NCBI RefSeq assembly: GCF_001638985.1
Contig: NW_017265146.1
Span: forward strand, 62,001-126,000
Source: Phycomyces blakesleeanus NRRL 1555(-)
Lineage: Eukaryota; Mucoromycota; Mucoromycetes; Mucorales; Phycomycetaceae
Direction: 5' to 3'
Length of the DNA: 64,000 nt
Shown here: in pieces, positions 1 to 10,904 of the stretch
Position numbering within the stretch: position 1 is the stretch's first letter
How the letters are laid out: every line of letters begins with the position of its first letter
Notes under the pieces: model-generated
What the model was told of the DNA's origin: nothing
What the model saw: the letters and a program-made list of their open reading frames with translations, nothing else
Database searches by the model: none
Made by a program: the position numbers and the translations under genes

Positions 1-20
1 TATTTTTGTTTAAACACTAT

Positions 21-562
21 AGGTGCTTACGGAATCAGTTATTGATATAAAATTTCCTATTGATTACTTTACTAAACGCCATATTTAGGATAGCGCAAAT
101 TACCAAGTATAGGTGCTATTTACGTAATTTTAAGTCGGTGTTGTAATCAGTACTACACTCAAGAGATATGATCTTGTTTGAACATATAGCATATTGAAAT
201 CAATTGTTTTTCCCATTTCTTGTTAAAGAAGTACAAACTATACTGCTTGAAACAAAATATTTTATTTACAGTAATGTATTGTATGCTTCTTTAAAAAATA
301 CTAGCTTTAATATATATAAAAAAGCCTAGAAAATGAGATAATATAGTAAAAACAAGATGATTCTTACACGCAGTGTCGATAGGAATTATGGAAATCACCA
401 TATATGGGTATTAATTATTTTTTCCCCTGGTAGAGAGCAGGGGAAAAATTCACGGACTTTAAAGCGAAATAGCCTTTTTGAATTTTGGAAATCACTATAT
501 ATGGTGTTTAGTAAAGTAATCAATAGGAAATTTTATATCAATAACTGATTCCGTGAGCACCT
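21..562. mobile_element. 542-bp TIR element (MITE-like)
   Basis: The two ends are inverted copies of about 63 bases differing at only a few positions: 21-83 reads inward from AGGTGCTTACGGAATC and 500-562 is its reverse complement. The triplet TAT flanks both ends (18-20 and 563-565), compatible with a short target-site duplication. The interior has no convincing coding region, so this looks like a non-autonomous element. A dead Tc1 transposase starts only 70 bases beyond the right end; whether the two belonged to one larger element is open. Confidence 0.75.
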
Positions 563-632
563 TATGCATTACACTCTTCTTTTTCTGAAATCTACATCTC
601 AATAAACCAATCCAAAAACTAAAGCTACAGAT

Positions 633-1695
633 ATGGCACCTACTCTCAGATCCCAAGAGAAAAAGAAAACTGACAACATAACTCGTGCTATTATTGTACA
701 CGAGAGCATTAAAAATGGTACTAAGCAATGTGACATTGCCAAGAAGCTAAATGTCAGTCCTTATACTGTTTCAAGAGTGCTCAAACACTACAAAGAAACT
801 GACTCGTATGAGAGCGTAAAAAATTCAGGAAGGCCAAAAAAGTTGGATGCAAGAGATGAAAGAGAGATCTTACGTGAGATCTCAAAGGATCCAAAACAGC
901 CAATGTCAGTCATCAGAAGATCCGTTACCACTCCTACATCAGCAAACACATTCAGGCGGGTTCTTCGCAGCCATGGTATATACTCACGTAAATCAATAGA
1001 AAATCAAAAAAAAACTCTATCGGAAATCAAAAGAAACGTGTCGAATGAGTCAATGCTCATCTTAACTGGAGCATTGAAAGGTAGAATAAAATTATTTGGG
1101 GGCCATAAGAAACGATTCCAATTTTTTTTTTGGCCTTGACGGGCGCTAGAGAGTTCTCTATAAGAAAAATTCTAGCCTTTGTACTACATTTATCTCTGCA
1201 AGCATGAAGTCTGAAGGTAGTTCTTTTATGGTTTGGGGACGCTTCTACAGAAAGGATGCCGGGGATTTAAAAGTCATAGACAGACAAGCCAACATCAAGA
1301 AGCAAATCGAAATACTAGAAGAAACATATCTTCCTTTTCTCTCTAGTTTTTCCCACTAGGCTGGCTAGAGCAAATTAATTCTCCAAAGAGCCAATGCTAA
1401 GGCACATACAAATAATATAGTTATAGAATGAAAGAAGAAGAAAAAAAAACAACATAAACTGAACAGTTAGTCTGACTGGCCTCCTCAAAACCCAGATCTT
1501 GATCCCATTGAGTACATCTGGGACCACGTCAACAATAGAATCCAGTCAAAAAATAAATCTTGTATAGCCTGATATATATTTATGCTACTCTTGAGAAGGA
1601 ATGAAAGCAAATTCATCAGGAATATTAGGGTGGTTTGATTTCATGTTATGAATCGAAGATGCCAAGCAGTAATTGATGCAGAAGACTGTCCGAAA
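633..1695 (+). pseudogene. Tc1/mariner-type transposase, decayed
   Basis: The first 120 or so codons are open and show an N-terminal helix-turn-helix region (around CDIAKKLNVSPYTVSRVLKHY), a second basic helix and the GRPKK hinge expected of Tc1 transposases. After about 1010 the frame is lost. Fragments in several frames keep the family order: SSFMVWGRF with IDRQANIKKQIEILEE near 1220-1340, an eroded version of the N-A-x-x-H block near 1390, NPDLDPIEYIWDHVNN near 1495-1540 (the third acidic region of the DDE/D site) and RRCQAVIDAEDCP near 1655-1690 (typical C-terminus). Several stops and frameshifts make it non-functional. Assignment to the superfamily is firm; the family within it is not. 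Confidence 0.85.
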
Positions 1696-1795
1696 AAAAA
1701 ACTATTAATAAAGATCAGATTTAACAATGTATTCAAAAAGTATATGTAATCTACTCTATATTGATTTAATATTAGATGTGTACCCCTTGTTCTTG

Positions 1796-1830
1796 CCCCC
1801 CCCCCCCCCTTTTTTTTTTTTTTAAAAAAA
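1796..1830. repeat. C14-T14-A7 homopolymer train
   Basis: A run of 14 C is followed directly by 14 T and 7 A. It is one of about ten T-run/A-run junctions in the window. Exact lengths in such runs are prone to sequencing error. Confidence 0.8.
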
Positions 1831-2121
1831 TGAAAGTTCACATTAGCTTGGAATTTAGACAGTTGAAAGAAAAATGCGTTTCTTTTGGACATAGTATAAA
1901 TTTAAAGGTGATGTCTACCACCATCAAATCCGTAATTTCAAGTTTGCTACCATAGTTCCTCTTTCTTGATTTTATTTTTCTTATTTTAAGCTACCAATGA
2001 TGACAATTGAATATTAATTCGAGATATTAAGAAAAAAAAACAATATTCTATATACATAACGCCGTGGCGTAAATAGGACGGGTACAAAATACAGTGTACA
2101 GCATGAATTAAGTACCAATTC

Positions 2122-3718
2122 TTATCGACATCCCATGGGTGGTGGAATTTCTGGGATTTTTCCGAGTTCAAAAGCAGGAGCCTTAAATGCAATCATGTCT
2201 GGGTCATCGCTCGGGAGGGTATTCTCTGTAGTGGCTCCTGCAGAAGGTTGTGGAGCAGCTGTGCCAAATGCTGTTGTCGATGTTTGCCCAAATACTGTTG
2301 TTGTAGGTGCCTTGAATGCATTGTTGGTAGCCATTGATGAAGTTTGTCCAAAAGCTGAAGTTGGTTGAGTTGCACCTAGAGTTGAAGCAGATCCAAATGC
2401 ACTCCCTCCCATGGCTGGTTTTTGCCCAAAGGCTCCTCCTAGTGTTGAAGTAGATCCAAAAGCACTTCCAGCACCTAAGCTTGAAGTGCTTCCAAAAGAT
2501 GGCCCTCCTCCCAAAGTAGACGTTGTTCCAAATGCACCAGTACCAGCAGCTGGTTTCTGACCAAAGGCTCCTCCTCCTGCGCCCAATGTTGATGTGCTTC
2601 CGAAAGCACTTCCTGATCCCAAGGTCGATGTTGTTCCGAATGCACTACCAGATCCCAGTGTCGAGGTAGTTCCAAATGCACTTCCTGATCCTAATGTTGA
2701 AGTAGTTCCGAATGCGCTTCCACCCATCGCAGGTTTCTGTCCGAAAGCTCCTCCTAATGTTGAAGTGGCTCCAAAAGCACTTCCTGATCCCAAGGTTGAT
2801 GTGGTTCCAAAAGCGCTTCCTCCACCACCTCCGAGAGTCGAAGTGGTTCCAAATGCACTGCCAGTAGCTGGCTTCTGTCCAAATGCTCCGCCGCTTCCAC
2901 CAAAGGCTCCACCAGCAGCAGGTTGTCCAAATGCTCCTCCGCCAATAGGCTGTCCGAAAGCGCCAGTGGGCTTTTGTCCAAATGCTCCCCCGCTAGCAGG
3001 CTGGCCGAATGCACCTCCACCGCCAAATGCTCCGCTGGCACCAGCACCGCCAGATCCAAGAAAAGGTGCAAAGTTGGTGCTTGGAGGCTGACCGAATCCA
3101 CCAGAGTTGTTTGTTTTTTGGGTTTCGTAGTGCTTCAATGCGCCTTTTGGATCGCTTAAAATGGCATTCACTTGGGCCTCCATAGCTCTGGATGCCTCGT
3201 CATTGTTTGCGATCTAATATATAAATAAATAAATAAATAAAAGAGTATTACTATGAGAATTGCTTCAAATATATATATATAATTCAAAAAAAACAATGGT
3301 GTATTAAAGTGACATACAAATTGGGTTAAGTTGCCTTGGGTGCGCATGCTTTGATAATACAAGACGCGATCTTCTTCTGGACTTCTGTCGGTTCCCACAA
3401 TAATGTTGGGTTCTTCTTTTGCAGGACCAAACACACTCAATTGCCATGTAGGTCTTTCGTCCTTGAGACCAACTATTAAAGATGCTTCACTGAAATAGAT
3501 GAAGGATTGTCAGAATGACTTGTTTTTTTCTCATTTCTTTCCTTCTTTGTTTCTTCTGGATCATTCCAATAGTACTGTAGAATCTATCCATACTTGTATT
3601 TTTCAGTAGTAGCAGGTCCTTGTGGGCCACCTTGTCTTCCACCAGGACGAACATGCTCAAATGTGCAGCTGCTGCCACGAGAACAACGATTTTCTTGGAA
3701 AAACTTGCACAAGACCAT
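2122..3718 (-). CDS. NUP42: NUP42/NLP1-like CCCH zinc-finger FG nucleoporin
   Basis: Three exons (3718-3594, 3489-3318, 3213-2122) give a 462-residue protein. The N-terminus carries one CCCH finger, C-x7-C-x5-C-x3-H, in residues 4-22. A middle region of about 70 residues (WQLSVFGPAKEEPNIIVG, then EDRVLYYQSMRTQGNLTQF) matches the segment before the repeats in Nup42/NUPL2. From about residue 125 there are some 25 FG-type repeats (AFGQP, AFGTTSTLG). The tail PDMIAFKAPAFELGKIPEIPPP fits the Gle1-binding end of this family. Known role: cytoplasmic-face nuclear pore protein that recruits Gle1 for mRNA export. Start chosen because the CCCH finger begins almost at once. The near-identical nine-residue FG units make length variation among isolates likely. 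Confidence 0.88.
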
Positions 3719-4745
3719 GACTTTTTTTTTTTTTTATTTATTTTATTTTATTTTAGGCAGTTTGATTCCTTGATAGATGTGTACAATCAGCGTATTCTGT
3801 AATCAAAGAAAGAGTGAAATTTATTTGTTTCTTTTTGCTTAATACAATAAAATAAAATAAAATAGAATAGAATAGAATAAAATAATATAATATATATATA
3901 TATATAAAAGACACTATTTATTTGAGTGAGTTTGCCTTTATAGAGCTTATTAAAAAAAAACGCAGTCCGCTCATCTTTCATTTTGCAGTTGATTGATTTA
4001 ACAAAGGCTTCAACCTTGAGTGTTTATGTACGTATTAACATCTAACTTTATATCATATACATAGAGAATAATAAACGTAGTAAATAGTATTAATAGGGAT
4101 AAAGAATTCTCTTTAAAAAAAAACAAGTTGCAAAAAAAAGGAGAGATAATACGATCAGTTAAGCTTATGAAGAAAAATCTAAAGTCGAGTCACTTAATAA
4201 CTTGTTTACACTTTATACTAATAAACATGTCTTACAAATTTCTTATAAGCAAAAATTGTTACAGATTCCGACCTCATTTTTCCAAAGGTTTTTCAACCCT
4301 ATATAAAATTCATATAGAATGCAAAAAAAAAGACAAAAAATCGAATCAAAGAGTATATTTAAAAACGTTGGATATTTATTACACGCATTTAGGTCGTCTT
4401 TAAATAAATGGCTTGTGTTTTAAGATGTATTTTTATGATGCAGTGTCTATATCTATTAATTGTAAGTTTTTAAAAACATGATAAAGTAAAGATGAACACA
4501 CAGTGAACTCGGGTTAACTTTAGACAAGAACAATGTCCTTGCTTAAAGCATTGTCGATATGAAAGCTCAGATATCCAAGGCTGCTGAATCATTCTAATAA
4601 CGTATTATATGTGTATAATGTGTATATATAGTGTATGTATGTATATGGTTGTGGGTGTATACGTGGTTATAAAGATATGTATGTATGAATGGATGGATGT
4701 ATAGATGGATGTAGACAAATATTCGGTAAAATATTTTCATTGGTT
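3719..4745. other. Intergenic, no gene seen
   Basis: AT-rich spacer between the start of the NUP42-like gene and the end of the DCAF4-like gene. It holds T runs, an AATAG/AATAA-rich stretch (3846-3895) and GTAT/GGAT microsatellite (4615-4720). A short open frame at 4128-4403 has no recognisable composition. Confidence 0.6.
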
Positions 4746-6260
4746 TCACCTAGACCATGATAACCATTCCATAGCTGTGGCTTCATTTTCGGTAGGTACA
4801 CATGTAAGAATACCTGGATAGCACTGCTTTGAATAGGGTGTGTCAATCAAGGATTTGGATTTCCAAATGTCTTGCAACTTTGGTGGATCTACTACAAATT
4901 TTGCTGCACTGACCGGACCATTCTCATAACGTTCACTAGTCCATATTGGCTCATTTGAACTTGAGTCAAGAAGGGACCACAGCCGGAGTCGACTGTCGTC
5001 CCCTGAAGCAAGCAACACATTATATTGGAGATCTGTGTCTACAGGAAGACTGTGTGTATGTTCATTCTGATGCCCTGTAAATGATCTGACGGGTTTATTG
5101 CAGATGTTTTTCCCTTTACGTTTTATTGGGAAAGGGGACCGGATATCCCAGATATTGATCAGCCCGCCCGTACCAGCAGCCAGGACTGTGTGTTGAGAGG
5201 AGAGGTTCTCGAGGGGGGAAAGCTGTGTGACAGATGATGATTGCTGAAACATGTTGGCTGGTTGGTTGGATCGGTTACATCTGGCGTCAAAGAGTCCGAT
5301 AGTGCCGTTGCGACATCCATACCAAGATGTCTTTGGATTGTTGTTTGATGGGCGGACAGTAAATACCGAAGAACGAGTATCGATATGTTGAAGAGAGACA
5401 AATTCGCTGGTCAGGCAATAAAGAAATCGGTCTCCACCCACAACTACGGTATCGTTGGTGTCATCCACAGCAGACGACCACAGCGACTCATCGCCAAAGT
5501 TGCACACCTTGGACATGCTCACGGGCCGAGACTGCTGGTCGGAAAACACTTGGCAAACTCTGCCATGGTTCAGTGGGCCTGGGCCACGAATTGACTTTGA
5601 CTTTGGTTTTGGCCTAGGTTTTGTCAGGATCAATTTCTCGGCAGCTTCTTCATCAATCATAGGCAGGGCATCAATACTGAAGCGCCACAGTTCCGGAGAT
5701 TGGCGGGGCGTGCCACTTCCTCCAAAGAATGTTCCAACCAACGTTCTTTTGCCCCGGTCTGGGCCTAGAAGCGTATTGGCGAATTGAAGCGAAGATATGT
5801 TTAATGCCCTTTGATGTGTTTCTGTTCCCCAGACATGAAAGAAAGGCGTGACTTGGTATCCGTAACGAGACATTCCAGAATTTGAAAAACTGCACACAAT
5901 TTCTCCAGTGTCTGAAGAGGTAACGTCCAGACAGGTCTGTGAAGACGATAGGCTGGCACCCTTGTGAGGAAGAGTTATGGACGTAATAGGAGTCGTTTGT
6001 CGGAATAGACTTGCGTGTCCGATTGCTATCATCTTCTGTGGTGAATAGGATCTGTTCATTGTCTGTCGCCATCGAACGTACTGGGGAACTTTCATTGTGT
6101 TTTTCTTTTGCTTTTTAATCTCGCGGCTAACCACCTTTTCTCTCTCTACCACTTGTCGAGCTTGGTTGATTGCTGCTAGACTGTGTGGTCCTGTAGGCAT
6201 TATTTTAAAGTACCGGTTCATTTCCTCATTGAAATAATAGCCAGGAATCTCGGCTCTCAT
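4746..6260 (-). CDS. DCAF4-like WD40 repeat protein
   Basis: Single-exon gene of 504 residues. It opens with the DCAF4 (WDR21) signature IPGYYFNEEMNRYFKIMP at residues 5-22, followed by a basic region. WD40-like blades follow: DETNDTVVVGGD-type strands near 265, TSWYGCRNGTIGLFDARCN near 315, SSQHTVLAAGTGGLINIWDIRSP near 355, and HSLPVDTDLQYNVLLASGDDSRLRLWSL near 400. In animals DCAF4 proteins act as substrate receptors of CUL4-DDB1 ubiquitin ligases. Whether this fungal protein binds DDB1 is inference; the D-x-R WDxR-type motif is present in GLFDAR and NIWDIR. Start is the first ATG, directly before the signature. Confidence 0.82.
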   Translation of the reverse strand: MRAEIPGYYFNEEMNRYFKIMPTGPHSLAAINQARQVVEREKVVSREIKKQKKNTMKVPQYVRWRQTMNRSYSPQKMIAIGHASLFRQTTPITSITLPHKGASLSSSQTCLDVTSSDTGEIVCSFSNSGMSRYGYQVTPFFHVWGTETHQRALNISSLQFANTLLGPDRGKRTLVGTFFGGSGTPRQSPELWRFSIDALPMIDEEAAEKLILTKPRPKPKSKSIRGPGPLNHGRVCQVFSDQQSRPVSMSKVCNFGDESLWSSAVDDTNDTVVVGGDRFLYCLTSEFVSLQHIDTRSSVFTVRPSNNNPKTSWYGCRNGTIGLFDARCNRSNQPANMFQQSSSVTQLSPLENLSSQHTVLAAGTGGLINIWDIRSPFPIKRKGKNICNKPVRSFTGHQNEHTHSLPVDTDLQYNVLLASGDDSRLRLWSLLDSSSNEPIWTSERYENGPVSAAKFVVDPPKLQDIWKSKSLIDTPYSKQCYPGILTCVPTENEATAMEWLSWSR

Positions 6261-7747
6261 TGCAAATTTCTTCTTGTTGTTGTTTTTGCTGTTGTTTTTG
6301 TCTGTTTTATTGTTATCTTATTGATCCTTTTGGAATGCCAATGAAGAATATCGATTTATTTATTATTATTTTTTGGTTGACAGTATTATATACTTTCTGT
6401 CTATATATATGTATATGTCTGTATTGAGTAATGCTTATATCTGAGCCGACTGTCACTGTCACTGTCACGGTCTTTTTCTTTTTCTTTTTCTTTTTTTTAA
6501 TTTATTTTTTTTTTTTTAAAAAAAAATCCCTTGTTGGCAGCCAGACTTTTCTAGGTCATGTTATTATTTTTAAAGATAACAAGGAAGTCTCTAGTCAGAA
6601 ACTCTTTTATACACTTCTTTAAAAACCAACCTCTGGGTAGTTTTGTGGAGTAAAGAAAGAAGTATCATTATTACTATTATTAATATTGATCAGTTATATA
6701 TTTTAAGATTTTTTTCTTTTCTTTTGATGATTGTGTATGTGTTTTCTTTTACAGAATTCATTAATACAAATTGCCGTTAAGTAATATTGCTCGGCAAGTT
6801 TTTCTTCTTTATCTTCTTTATGTGTATATATATATACATATATATATATTTGGTTAAAAGCACTGGCCATAAATTAAACTTCAGAAGACCTGAAAAGAAG
6901 AAGAAGAAAAAGAAGAAGAAAAGAGTTTAAGCATCAAAAACTGTTTGAATTTTCCCCCTTCTTCCCTCCCCCTATTATGTACCTCCCCAAAGTAAATGAA
7001 TGAATGATTAGATGTGTGGGTGGATAAAAAAGGATATTTAAAGATCTACACCTTTTCTTTATAATAGAAATATAGAATATAAAATAAAAACAAAGCCTAG
7101 ATTTGGAAATCAAAGCAAAGATAATTTAATGGATGTGGGAGGAGGAAGGACTTTTTTTTTCTTTTTTAAAAATAAAATAAATAAATGATAGTACTGTATT
7201 ATGAAATATCAGTAAAATATATTTGTATTTGTATTTGTATTTATATTTATATATATTTTTTGGTATTTTTTTTTAAAAATATATGTTATTGCTGTTGTTG
7301 CATTTTTTTTGTACTTGTAATAAAAGGGTTATTGTCCTTCATTAAGCAAATTTGAAAATTCCCAAACTCCTTATTTCAAATATGTATAATATATATATAT
7401 ACTATATATATATATATGTACGTTTGTACGTCTGTACGTCTGTACATTTGTACGTTTGTACGTTTGTACGTTTGTCTGTTTGTGAGTGAGTAAGTAAGTA
7501 AGTAAATGAGTGAGTGAGTGAGCGAGTGAGTGGAAAAGTCAAAGTGAGATCGAGATCTGGAGTTAAGGGTTGGGGGGGGGAGAGTAGGGGTTGAGGTGAG
7601 AATGGGCGTGAGTGTGTTAAAGAAAAGGGGAGTTTGGCTGTTTCGATGGCCTTAGAACGTTAGGCCTTGGTTACCGGTTAGACAGAATGGAATGTCTAGA
7701 GGTAATAAAAGAATTTTTTTAGAGAGAACTGTTACAGACAAATAAGT
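6261..7747. other. Intergenic with microsatellites
   Basis: No gene seen in about 1.5 kb. It contains a T13A9 palindrome (6505-6526), (TA)n tracts, a TATTTG/TATTTA repeat near 7215-7250, a TACGTTTG/TACGTCTG repeat (7420-7480) followed by GAGT/AAGT repeats (7484-7535), and a G-rich purine stretch near 7570-7640. Confidence 0.6.
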
Positions 7748-9876
7748 TTATAACATATGTATTCTATCTACATAATCATTTTCTCTTTGTTTCTTTGGTA
7801 TAATTGATGTTTTACCTTCCGAGGACAAGACTCTCCATCTTGGGTGAATAGCCATCAGTGGGATCTGAACATTCAGATGAAGCGTGTGCCGGCAAGGGAG
7901 AAGGAAATTGACTCTTAGTGGGCAATCACAGTCAAGCTGACTCATATCTTTTGGTGCAAACCAGCTTGCAATAGTAAGTTCGGATTTGATGGAATTGATT
8001 GCAAAGAAGCTGATGCTGTTCATGATCGAAGACAAGGATACCGGGTGCTCTTGAATATTGATAGGTGTGTCCAAACATTTGACAGCAAAAAGTCTTTGTT
8101 CATCGATCATCTATATGTTTTATGCGTTTGTTTTGTTTAATTTTTTTTAAAAAAAAAATTAAAGGGGGTGTTAAAGGGAGTGTGAGAAGGAGTGTGAGAG
8201 GGAGAGGTTAGATACAGAGGGTTGGATAATCAATTGTTTGTACGTGTTGAACATTGTTGAATTTGGTATAATATGTTTTTAAGAGTCTAATAAAGATCGC
8301 TTACCGAACTGGCGATGTATGGCTCGATTGCCTTGATGGATTCCAGTAGACCAAGGTGTTGACCAAGGATGTTGTTAATTGCAGCGTGGGTACCTTCTAC
8401 AGACTGGGTCATTCGATAGCCCATGTGTGGCAAGGTCTCAGCCCAAGGACCACCCCAGAATACTCTCTTTGTCAATTGTCTATAAGAAAAGAATCAAATA
8501 ATCAATACACACATACAAACATACACATAATATCGAACGCAATTGGATTCGATCCAATCCAATCCAATCCAATCCAAAATAATATTAGCTTACTTTTCAA
8601 GAAGATGGCAAAGCTCCTCAGCCTTTGAGGTTCTCTTCATGGCTGCCCGACACTGGTCAACAGAGAGCCAAAACTGCTTCTCACTGCGAGCAAAGAACAT
8701 GGATCTCAGTGCAGCATCGAGTTTGCTGGAGATACATCCTGATGCACATTGAGCAAACTCTTTCTGTAGGTGGCCTAGACAGAAGGATTGCTTGGATTCT
8801 GGGAAGGCTTCCTTGATAGAACTCATTATATCCTGGTTCTCCTCGACAATAAAGACGGTCGGGAGAGATTTGATGAAGACATTGTCCCTGAGCTGCCTCA
8901 TTATCCACTGGAAAGCTCCCTTTTCCTCTCCTGCGACTATGGCAGACGCGATCACGTAAGACTGCAATCTGGTGCTCCCAAGATTAGTGACACCGATAAA
9001 GTTAACCAAAGGTAAGCTATTGATGGTCGTTCTGTAGTTGGTGTCGACCAGGATGACCTCCGGGAAACGAATAGCCTTTTCGATGCTTGATGAATGAGCA
9101 AAAAATACCGATGGGGTGTCTCTGTCGATAGAGACGGTCTCATAGCGCACGACGAATTTCCGGTTGAAAAGGAAAGCAATTGTGTCTGCCAGTGCCTGCT
9201 GTTTATTCTCCATACAGTAACAGGTGCCAAATGTACAGGTTGGTTTGAGAGACAGTCCAGCAGTGGTGTTTTGGCTGGGTGTCATGGGAACGTTGACAAT
9301 GCCATTGTGAGTGGAAATTGTTGTCGTACTGTTGTTGTTGTTGTTGTTATTGTTGTTAGTGTTAGTGTTAGTGTTAGTGTTGGTGTTGTTGTTATGGATA
9401 GTATTGTGGGTAGGGTGGATAGGGTGGTTGGTGTGGTTGGTGTGGTTAGTGTGGCTCAAGGGCATTTGACCGACTGAGCTCAGTGTTGGCATGGTGGGCT
9501 GCTGGATTTTGCGCTGAACTCTACGCGGCATAGGAGGATGTGCTTCCATGGGGTGATTATGTTCGACTTCTTCAGAGTGGCCTTTCACATAGCGCACTCC
9601 CCAGCGCTGAGACTTCTTGCTAAAGGCAGCCAACAACGCCCATTTGCAGCCACATTGGACAATAGCCTTTTTTCTCTTTCTGCTTTCGTCTGTGATTCCT
9701 CTTTTATTTCTATATTCGCCTCCGTGGATGCATTTCAGGTAGAATCTGACACCGGGGGTGCTGCTACGAATGGCAACTGAAAATCCTTGTTGTCGTGCTT
9801 TCTCTTCGATTAAGGTCTTTAGTGGTTCGAATGTTTCGAACTGATAGTTGAGGTTTTTGGCAATGTCAGAGAACAT
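7748..9876 (-). CDS. FAR1/FHY3-like protein derived from a MULE transposase
   Basis: Three exons (9876-8594, 8479-8305, 8110-7748) give 606 residues. The N-terminal 105 residues resemble a FAR1 DNA-binding domain of WRKY-GCM1 type (C-I-H around 48, QCGCKWAL around 76, then HNHP near 107). A low-complexity linker with an Asn/Thr tract follows. The MULE transposase core shows VILVDTNYRTT (first Asp), a C-x2-H motif in CLGHL, and MTQSVEGTHAAIN (expected catalytic Glu). A SWIM-type zinc motif, CDCP with CRH about 13 residues on, ends the protein. At the usual second catalytic Asp position the sequence reads VEEN. No terminal inverted repeats were found around it. Open frame, introns and the altered site suggest a domesticated or host gene; a decaying transposon is the alternative. 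Confidence 0.78.
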
Positions 9877-9897
9877 GATGATCTACTGAAGATTGAA

Positions 9898-9949
9898 ATG
9901 TGTGTTTTGTGTTTGTGTTTGTGTGTGTGTAGTATGTGTGTGTGTCTGT

Positions 9950-9981
<32 letters not shown>

Positions 9982-10037
9982 AAAGTGTGTTTGTGTTTGT
10001 GTGTGTATGTATGTATGTATGTATGTATGTATGTATG

Positions 10038-10070
<33 letters not shown>

Positions 10071-10235
10071 ATTTGTGTGTGTGTTTGTGTGTGATGTGTG
10101 TTTGTGTATATTTGTGTGTGCGTGTGTGTGTGTGTATGAGTGTAAGAGAGAGAGAGAGAGAACGAGAGAGAAAAAGGTAGAGAAAAAGATTAAGTGTGTG
10201 TGTGGTGTGTGCAGTGTGTGTGTGTATTTTTTTTG
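9898..10235. repeat. GT-rich compound microsatellite
   Basis: (GT)n interrupted by TTTGT units, then (GTAT)n at 10008-10040, (AT)n, more (GT)n and a GAGA stretch at 10145-10165. It lies in the presumed promoter of the FAR1-like gene, only 20 bases from its start codon. Open frames through it encode only Cys/Val or His/Thr repeats and are not genes. Confidence 0.9.
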
Positions 10236-10904
10236 CGTTTTCTGTGTGCAATAACAATAATAATAAAAATAATTTTTTTTTAAAGAAAAAAGAAAAAAAA
10301 GTAAATAAATAAATAAAATATAATATAATATAAAAAAAATTAATATATAAATTAAATTAAATAAAAGCAGACGGAAAAAGGGAGCTGTACTCCAAAGAAC
10401 TTGACGGTTGTTATTGAGTACAATATCTTCTATATATAGACATGAAAAATGGGTTGATATTTTCTTAACCCCCCCCCCTCTCTCTAAATACTTTTTTAAG
10501 AGAGTAATATTTTACATAGTCAGTATTTCCTGTTATAAGCTATCAAAAGAGCCAGGGATCTGTGTGAAATATCTATATACACACAAATGCACCATAGTGT
10601 GGCTTACAAGACTTGCGAAAAGAAAAGAATTGAAAGCTAAATTAACATATAGCATATAACATTGGTTTGCTCGCCTGTTCTTTGCTATTTCAAGTGATTT
10701 CTTTGACGATAATGTTGATATAATAGTAGTAATGATAAAATCAACAACAGTGGCATGGATAATTCATTTTACTATTGTTACTATCCATGGCACTCGTATA
10801 ATGTAGTTAATTAATCAATCAATTGGAGTAAAGCAAAGATAGTCAAACAGGTGTTTTCTTCTTTTTTTTTAAAAAAAAATCAAAAATCAAAAATGCTGCT
10901 TTCT
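10236..10904. other. Intergenic, no gene seen
   Basis: AT-rich spacer between the FAR1-like gene and the 3' end of the expansin-like gene. It includes a C8 run near 10470 and a perfect T9A9 palindrome at 10862-10879 about 25 bases beyond the next stop codon. Confidence 0.55.

Noticed and set aside
1641..1892. Minus-strand ORF across the C/T/A run
   Set aside because: Lys/Gly runs come from the homopolymers; it overlaps the transposase remnant.
2594..3091. Pro-rich open frame opposite the FG repeats
   Set aside because: Antisense shadow of the repeated FG codons of the NUP42-like gene.
9883..10257. Cys/Val and His/Thr open frames
   Set aside because: Pure product of the GT microsatellite.
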